Of a stretch of 21,237 nt of DNA, positions 15,933-21,237 are shown one piece after another. The stretch spans positions 1 to 21,237 of the forward strand of contig JASANZ010001875.1 of NCBI GenBank assembly GCA_030849805.1. The letters run 5' to 3'. Made by a program: the position numbers and the translations under genes. Under the pieces are notes generated by a model, which saw nothing but the letters and a program-made list of their open reading frames with translations, did not search any database and was not told the DNA's origin. This DNA comes from Sergeia podlipaevii (Eukaryota > Euglenozoa > Kinetoplastea > Trypanosomatida > Trypanosomatidae). Position 1 is the first letter of the stretch. Each line of letters starts with the position of its first letter.

Positions 15933-17504
15933 ATGAACTATATGGAGACGGGGTACGATGTGACTCCTTTTGATGCTCGGGAGTCAGCAGCTAACATTAT
16001 TAGTGAAGCGCGCAGCATCCAGGAGCTACTTAAAACATATGAAAACAACACGCGCCAGCTCCAGGCTGAAATTGCGGAGTTTGTGGTTCGCGAAGTAGCC
16101 GAAGAGTGCAAGTTTAAGGAGATTTCCATAACGGTTGCAGAAGCAGAGCTCGAGACACTGACGAATGGCGCTTTTTTGAAGTTTGCTCATGAGCGAAGAG
16201 ATGAAGATGTGGCGTCGGAGGAGGTGATGCCAACACAACGCATGCGCGATCACATGAGGAGCAAAGGGGATACAAACGATTGCGCGGGTAATGAAGGCCA
16301 GTCGGAGACGCAGGCGGTATTGGAGACAGTACAATGGATTCCTAAGGTGGAAACTACGGCAATGGGGAGCTGGTACCCAAAGGCTACCGTTGCACTTCGA
16401 GGATATGGCGATGTGCGGGAGGTGCTCCTGGGATGGCGTCAGAAGAATTCAAAGTCCACGGAGGCGTTTTTGCAAATGAGTGAAACTTTGTATCAATCCA
16501 ATAGCAGCAGCAGTGACCCGAATGGGGCTCTTGCTTGCTTTTGCAACGGCGCTTTGTTCTCTAGCGCTCAACGGGGCGCGAGTTTTGATGTTGTTGCACA
16601 AGTGCAAAAGGGAGGAGGCGTGAACACAGTTAGTGCCGCTTATCAGTCTTATTGCAATTATGTGACCCAGGCTTCCTCTCTCACTGAAGCGGAGTTTCAG
16701 AGAGAACTGTGGGAGTCACCTATAGCTTCTGGCACGACCACCACGGAAGGGCATGATAACTCAATGCTGCAGCTACTTGGCGACGCACATGATACGATCG
16801 TACTTGTCAACTCTGAGCGCTTACAAGATACTCAAATATTTCGTGCGTTTTTCTTCGCCGGTGCACTTGGTGCTCTCGAACACATTGGAGCTCAGGTGGA
16901 CTTGTGCTCGTTGTTTCACACCACTGAACCTGGCTGCAAGTGTGCTGCAGAAGGTTTGAAGGACCAACTAATCACCACATTTCGTCGCTTGTTTGCCTCT
17001 TACTGCGATGATTGTGCCGCTCCGTTTGGGAGGAACGTGGTGATGGTAGCGGCGGTTAGCGTAAAGGATAAAAGTGGCGCTTCAGGAGTGATACTAGACA
17101 TCCGTCCGATTGCTCCATCTCTACCTTTCCACTGGTATCTTTCCTGGGGCGAGCTGTGTGCTATTGGCCAAACACGACCATCCAAGACTGCGGAGCGCAC
17201 TGTTGTCTTCAAGGCGCTCTGGGCCCCTGTTTCGTCGCTGCAGCCATACGATTCGTTGAGTCGCTTGCACTTTCCTGCGTTGAACGCGCAAGTGTTTGGT
17301 ATTACCCCAGCTGTTGCCGTGGCAGCGGCGCCTTCATCGAAGGAAGATAGGAGGGGCACTGCGGGCGAAGAGGAAGCGATGGAAACAGCTGCAGGTAAGA
17401 CACCGCAAGCTGCTATTCCTGCTCACTATGTGGCAGCTGGATCTCTCCTGGCGATGGCCTCTGCTGCCGCTGCGGCTGGTGCGTGGGCCTTGAAGCGCAA
17501 GTGA
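15933..17504 (+). CDS. Hypothetical protein with C-terminal membrane anchor, 523 aa
   Basis: I do not recognise a family. The frame is open further upstream but without an ATG, so the ATG at 15933 (MNYMETGYDV) is used; a second ATG follows at 15942. Residues about 15-95 are helical and charged and may form a coiled coil. Residues 130-460 look like a folded domain with aromatic and Cys positions (WYPKATVALRGYGDV at 147-161, a Cys-rich stretch LCSLFHTTEPGCKCA at 324-338, YCDDC at 357-361, LPFHWYLSWGELCAIG at 397-412). An acidic Ala-rich linker (465-495) precedes a hydrophobic segment at about 498-520 (HYVAAGSLLAMASAAAAAGA) ending in KRK. With no N-terminal signal this resembles a tail-anchored protein with its bulk in the cytosol; the short, Ala-rich span and basic tail would fit a mitochondrial outer or glycosomal membrane. 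Function unknown. Confidence 0.8.
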   Translation: MNYMETGYDVTPFDARESAANIISEARSIQELLKTYENNTRQLQAEIAEFVVREVAEECKFKEISITVAEAELETLTNGAFLKFAHERRDEDVASEEVMPTQRMRDHMRSKGDTNDCAGNEGQSETQAVLETVQWIPKVETTAMGSWYPKATVALRGYGDVREVLLGWRQKNSKSTEAFLQMSETLYQSNSSSSDPNGALACFCNGALFSSAQRGASFDVVAQVQKGGGVNTVSAAYQSYCNYVTQASSLTEAEFQRELWESPIASGTTTTEGHDNSMLQLLGDAHDTIVLVNSERLQDTQIFRAFFFAGALGALEHIGAQVDLCSLFHTTEPGCKCAAEGLKDQLITTFRRLFASYCDDCAAPFGRNVVMVAAVSVKDKSGASGVILDIRPIAPSLPFHWYLSWGELCAIGQTRPSKTAERTVVFKALWAPVSSLQPYDSLSRLHFPALNAQVFGITPAVAVAAAPSSKEDRRGTAGEEEAMETAAGKTPQAAIPAHYVAAGSLLAMASAAAAAGAWALKRK

Positions 17505-17951
17505 AGAGCATGCTTACTTATTTATCTATTATTGATCCATATGATTTTTGCATGGATCCTCTGAATACTCGTGAGAGAGGATAAGGGAAAGAGCAAAAAA
17601 AAAAAATATGTTGGGAGGTGAAAGCGACGACGACAACGACAGCCATTATGTAATTTAGCTACCCACTTCTACACAAAATGATTGAACCATTGACGTTGCT
17701 GTACTTTGCTATTCGTGAAAACAAACAAACTATATATCATGATGCGTAAAAAAAAAAAAAATTAGTGTGAAGTACCCCTTGGAAGGAAGTTAAGAAAGTA
17801 CTGCGCTGCCACGCCTAACAATCAAATCCACAGACGGAAGTGCTTTAGCGAGGACCGCTCAAGCTCTGTATAGAACAACTTGTACTTAGCTTTCTCATTT
17901 TATCTTTCCTTTCTTAATAAATAAAACAACAGTATACTTGAGCGCTTTGAC

Positions 17952-17978
17952 TGTGTGTGTGTGTGTGTGAGAGAGAGA
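17952..17978. repeat. (TG)9(GA)5 compound microsatellite
   Basis: Nine TG repeats run directly into five GA repeats, about 160 bp upstream of the DRC5 ATG. No function is evident. Confidence 0.9.
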
Positions 17979-18085
17979 GTACTCCTAAACAAGCGAAGAA
18001 AAATTCTTTTCGCTTTTCATAGAGAGACATTATATTTAGATACATTCAAATAATAGTATTTAGGTGCAAAGGATCCCAAGGAACA

Positions 18086-18110
18086 CTTCTACACACGTCT
18101 ATATCATTAG
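18086..18110 (+). promoter_or_regulatory. Possible trans-splice acceptor of DRC5
   Basis: A weak pyrimidine stretch ends in CATTAG with its AG at 18109-18110, leaving a 29-nt 5' UTR. It is weaker than the other predicted acceptors. Confidence 0.35.
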
Positions 18111-18139
18111 CCACATCGAGAGAGGAGAAAAGTATAAAA

Positions 18140-20152
18140 ATGTTTAGCACTACTTCTCGTCATGGGCGGAATCTTGTAGCATCCCCCGTTTCCGCGGTGC
18201 CTGTCACCTCCCTCAGCGATTTCCACAGCGTACGCATGCAGGAGCATCAACGCACTCGCATTCTCGCGAAGCAAGGCGTGCCAGGGTCGGTGGCAGCCGC
18301 CACTACACCAGCGACAGATGGCGGCGCTGTGGAGGGCCCACCGGATTCCTACTTTGTTCCATCACTTCAGGCGCTCTGCGCTGATCTCATCGCGAAGAAC
18401 TTTGCGAACATGCCGGAAGTGGACGAGCTTCGCAGTCGAGGCTATACTGAGCTGTACAAGATGGTGCTGGATCGTGTGCAGGCACCCTCTGCAACCCTCC
18501 CCCCAACTATTCCAGCTGTTGGCATCCTCACTGCTGTTAGCGGCGGCGGCGCAGCAGCAGAAGCAGAGGAAGAGGTACCCCTGAGCATCCGTGTGCAGCG
18601 TATTTCAGATGAGTCTTACTGGCGCCGCTGCTGTGAGGCGCGGTGGTCGCTGGGCCAGCTGTCCAAATTTGCAGGGGAGAGACTGCAAGGGAAGGAATAC
18701 GGCTGGAAGCGGCTCTACCTCGAGCGCGTCCTCAGTGACTTTTTACAGTCACTCTGCGGGGACAGGGCGGGGGGGAGTGGGCCAGCGGCGACACAGGCAG
18801 CGCTGAGAGGCTCAGCAGGTATGGCCTCTCTTCGTGGCACGCATACGATGCGGGGCGGTGTCGTCAGTTCCGCAGTGAGTGGGTTTAGCGTCAGCGCAAT
18901 GACGGAGGATTCTGTTTCTTACATTACCTATGAGGAAGCGCGCGCGCTTGCGGAATTGTGTGCTGTGTGCCGCGACTACGTCCACACGGTTGAGCTGCCT
19001 TGCCAATTTGCTCACCTGCGCTTGCATGAGCACCTCTTCTCAAGGATTCCCGGCATTTTACATTTCTCGCTTACCTACGGCGCGGCTAACACAGGGATAG
19101 GCTTTGACCGCAGCATGATCGGCTTCACAGATGAGGATGCAGAGGACATGCGGCTCCTGCTCACGCGCTACACCGCTCTCGACACCTTGCGTCTGCCGAG
19201 AAATAAGCTGACGCCAGCACGTACGCAGGTAATGGCATCTGGACTCGTCACCAACACCACTTTGCGCGTGCTGGATCTCTCGTGCAACGCACTGGATGAT
19301 GTCGCTGCGTCGGCGATTGCCTTGCTGCTTTCACGGAGAGACTTCCCACTAGAGGAGCTTGATCTTAGCGACAACGACATCCGTGGCGATGGTGCATGCG
19401 CGATCGCACAGTCCTTTGCGATGAATCGTTCTCTTCGTGTGCTACGCTTGAATCAGAACCGTATTCCTGATCAGGACGGCGGCGACGTGCTGGTACGTGG
19501 GCTGTTGCAGCAGCCTGGCGTGACAGAGCTGCACTTGGCGAACAACAAGTTAGGAACTCACACGGCGGCGGCGCTGCTGGAGGTGCTTCCACAGCTTACG
19601 CAGCTTGCAGCACTTCACCTCTCTGGCAACGGAAGCTTCGGCGGCATCACGGATGTACACACAAGCAGCATAGCAAAATCAGTTGCTGCAATGGAGAAGC
19701 AAGCAGCTCACGAGGCGGCAGCCGGTACGACTAGTGCCAGTGTCCTCAGTGTGGCCCCTTCAGGGTCCCCCGTGTCGGCGAGTGGCAACGCAGCCGTTGA
19801 CAATTTTACCGCTGCGCTGACGCGGGCCACCATTTCGCCTCCCACTGATCTCACTCCCAGCGCTGTGCTAGGTGGTGCGCTTTCTTCACGCCACGCATCT
19901 GTGCCCGCAAGCAGTGAAAGCGGTCCCATCTTATGTGCTGCTGTTGCAGGCAACACTTCTCTCCAGTTTGTCGACGTGCGCTTCTGCAACTTGACGACGG
20001 AAGAGGTGTCGGCGATTGAGGCGTCGGTGCAGAGTCGTGTACAGGGCAAGCGCACGCAGGAGGTGATGGCGCGTGAGGAGGACTTTAGATCGAAGATGCG
20101 CGCCATTGTGGATGAGAAGGTTATGCGCATGCATGTTAGCACTCAGCTGTAG
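18140..20152 (+). CDS. DRC5: DRC5/TCTE1: leucine-rich repeat subunit of the nexin-dynein regulatory complex
   Basis: This 670-aa protein matches the TCTE1/DRC5 family, a subunit of the nexin-dynein regulatory complex that links axonemal doublets and controls dynein during flagellar beating. Before the repeats it has the family-typical blocks PSLQALCADLIAKNF (74-88), DESYWRRCCEARW (157-169), WKRLYLERVLSDFL (189-202), and LTYGAANTGIGFDRSMIGFT (311-330). Leucine-rich repeats of the long, 28-29-residue RNI type begin near 347, 375, 404, 432, 461 and 489 (for example LRVLDLSCNAL and LEELDLSDNDI). A final repeat-like block starts near 608 (LQFVDVRFCNLT) after an inserted Ala/Ser/Thr-rich stretch at about 505-600. 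The tail (630-665) is a charged helix. There is no signal peptide or membrane span. Kinetoplastids are motile by a 9+2 flagellum, so an axonemal place is expected. Confidence 0.87.
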   Translation: MFSTTSRHGRNLVASPVSAVPVTSLSDFHSVRMQEHQRTRILAKQGVPGSVAAATTPATDGGAVEGPPDSYFVPSLQALCADLIAKNFANMPEVDELRSRGYTELYKMVLDRVQAPSATLPPTIPAVGILTAVSGGGAAAEAEEEVPLSIRVQRISDESYWRRCCEARWSLGQLSKFAGERLQGKEYGWKRLYLERVLSDFLQSLCGDRAGGSGPAATQAALRGSAGMASLRGTHTMRGGVVSSAVSGFSVSAMTEDSVSYITYEEARALAELCAVCRDYVHTVELPCQFAHLRLHEHLFSRIPGILHFSLTYGAANTGIGFDRSMIGFTDEDAEDMRLLLTRYTALDTLRLPRNKLTPARTQVMASGLVTNTTLRVLDLSCNALDDVAASAIALLLSRRDFPLEELDLSDNDIRGDGACAIAQSFAMNRSLRVLRLNQNRIPDQDGGDVLVRGLLQQPGVTELHLANNKLGTHTAAALLEVLPQLTQLAALHLSGNGSFGGITDVHTSSIAKSVAAMEKQAAHEAAAGTTSASVLSVAPSGSPVSASGNAAVDNFTAALTRATISPPTDLTPSAVLGGALSSRHASVPASSESGPILCAAVAGNTSLQFVDVRFCNLTTEEVSAIEASVQSRVQGKRTQEVMAREEDFRSKMRAIVDEKVMRMHVSTQL

Positions 20153-20892
20153 AGGGGAAGGGAAGAAAAGAAAGATAGAGAGAGGGCTTTTGCAGATGTA
20201 AGTGATACAAGTCATTCATATTTTTTTAAAAAAGACTTTTAGAGATGTTTGTACACTGGGTTTTTTTTTTTTTTTCTACTGTGATGCCTTTCTTTCTCAC
20301 TTTTGCTTTTTTCCTTTTTTTTTTTTTTAACAAACAAACAAACAATCACATGAGTTCTGGAAGGCCACGTACATGTATGTATATATATATTTTTTTTGGT
20401 GCGTGTCTTGTCGTTAGTATTACTTATGTACACATCGCTTTCGTGGCATACAGTGTTGACCAACAAACCGATTATTCTTTTTCTTTCACTTGAGCCACAT
20501 TCTGAAAGGGGAAAAAAAAACGGAAAATGAACGGTTGCTGAGTTTTTCCAGAACGTTTTCGCATTTCCTTTTACTTACGATTCTCTTTCTGTGGATCAGC
20601 GGTGTGGATAGAATAGGCTGATTGCTTATGTCTCATTGTGTTTTAGTTTGCTGATATATATGTACAAATCTAAATCTTTTCTTTTTCTATTGCATTTTCT
20701 TTTTTTTTTTTCCTCTTTTTCTTTCTCTTTTTTTTTTTAAGTTGAAAGTGGAACACATGAGTAAAGAAGAGAAATAGTTTGCTTGCTTATATTACTGTTT
20801 TTCCTTCTCTACAGATACCCTCCTCCTCCTTTTTTCCCTTTTCTCTTCTTTTGTGGAGCCCTTCTACCACCACCGCTCATACAAAACACAAA
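20153..20892. other. Spacer between DRC5 and the terminal membrane protein
   Basis: This 740-bp spacer is T-rich on the plus strand, with T-runs near 20261-20275, 20317-20328, 20388-20397 and 20701-20711. A T7A6 self-complementary stretch lies at 20221-20233. It should hold the DRC5 3' UTR and the acceptor tract of the next gene. No gene was seen. Confidence 0.6.
20821..20858 (+). promoter_or_regulatory. Predicted trans-splice acceptor of the terminal gene
   Basis: A nearly pure C/T tract at 20815-20852 is followed by the AG at 20857-20858, leaving a 34-nt 5' UTR. An alternative acceptor (CTACAG, AG at 20813-20814) lies just before the tract. Confidence 0.6.
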
Positions 20893-21237
20893 ATGAAGGT
20901 CTCACTTTTTGGGGCGATCTTCGCCTTTTTGTTGCTGATCCCCCCAACGCTTTTCTACGCATCTAACTCTATCATCGTTACGATGGGCTACATCGCACTC
21001 AAGTACATGTTTGGAGAGGAATTTGCTGGTAAGCTTTACAGGTATTACAACTGGTACTACTCCATTATTTTGAGAAACTATACATGCTGGGTTGCGCAGC
21101 AACTCGAGCTGTGCCTTGGCACTCGCGTTGCATACACCTTTGTGGATGAGGCTGGCGAAGCACACCTCAGCCCCTATCTCACCCGCGATGGCCACCCTGA
21201 CCTCACCAAGCTCCTCCGCCCTGCCTCCCCAGGCAAG
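20893..21237 (+). CDS. N-terminal part of a membrane protein, cut by the window end
   Basis: An ATG at 20893 follows a strong polypyrimidine-AG acceptor and opens a frame of 115 codons that runs off the window. The first 20 residues are hydrophobic (MKVSLFGAIFAFLLLIPPTL) and a second hydrophobic stretch follows at about 26-40, so it is a signal anchor or the first of two membrane spans. Next come an aromatic stretch (GKLYRYYNWYYSIILRNY, 46-63) and WVAQQLELCLGTRVAYTFVD (66-85). The layout, with one or two N-terminal spans, then an amphipathic W...LE..LG..V strand, resembles the start of membrane lysophospholipid acyltransferases of the AGPAT/LCLAT1 type. The catalytic HX4D motif would lie further on, outside the window, so this remains a weak hypothesis. 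Confidence 0.8.
   Translation, partial: MKVSLFGAIFAFLLLIPPTLFYASNSIIVTMGYIALKYMFGEEFAGKLYRYYNWYYSIILRNYTCWVAQQLELCLGTRVAYTFVDEAGEAHLSPYLTRDGHPDLTKLLRPASPGK

Larger units (their letters stand above)
17505..18139. other. Spacer between the 523-aa gene and DRC5
   Basis: This 635-bp spacer is AT-rich with A-runs near 17595 and 17748-17760 and a TG/GA microsatellite. It has no open frame of interest and no RNA gene that I can see. Confidence 0.6.

Noticed and set aside
1..21237. Insertion sequences, retroposons, CRISPR arrays, rRNA or spliced-leader repeats
   Set aside because: I looked for transposase or reverse transcriptase motifs, spaced direct repeats and conserved RNA sequences and saw none.

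Overview
The window looks like nuclear DNA of a kinetoplastid, most likely a trypanosomatid. Ten intronless protein genes are present. The five on the left (1733-11528) all lie on the minus strand and the five on the right (12447-21237) all lie on the plus strand. Long spacers full of poly-A/T, polypyrimidine and microsatellite tracts separate them, and most starts follow a polypyrimidine tract plus AG as expected for trans-spliced polycistronic transcripts. The neighbouring META2 and META1 genes are a known Leishmania/trypanosomatid pair. Genus cannot be fixed from the sequence alone.

Left array (minus strand, read right to left from the centre): a 164-aa protein with FQNNG repeats; a 135-aa very basic protein; a long ATP10-like mitochondrial ATP synthase assembly factor; DBR1, the lariat debranching enzyme, with all its metallophosphoesterase motifs; and a 646-aa low-complexity protein. 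A 2-kb spacer (3674-5709) and a 1.7-kb end spacer (1-1732) hold no convincing gene.

Centre: 11529-12446 is a divergent strand-switch region, the usual place of RNA polymerase II initiation in these organisms. It contains a GC-rich core with a G-run on each strand. Each run lies on the coding strand of the array it precedes and about 400 bp from that array's first ATG. An N at 12068 sits exactly between two copies of an 18-bp sequence, which suggests an imperfect assembly join.

Right array (plus strand): META2 (three META-like domains plus a calpain-like DUF1935 domain), META1 (one META domain), a 523-aa protein with a probable C-terminal membrane anchor, DRC5/TCTE1 (a leucine-rich repeat subunit of the flagellar nexin-dynein regulatory complex), and the start of a membrane protein cut by the window end.

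The genes do not form one pathway; polycistronic arrays in kinetoplastids normally mix unrelated functions. I found no mobile element, CRISPR array, tRNA or rRNA. The observations most worth following are the symmetric G-runs at the divergent promoter region and the four-domain META array spread over two adjacent genes.
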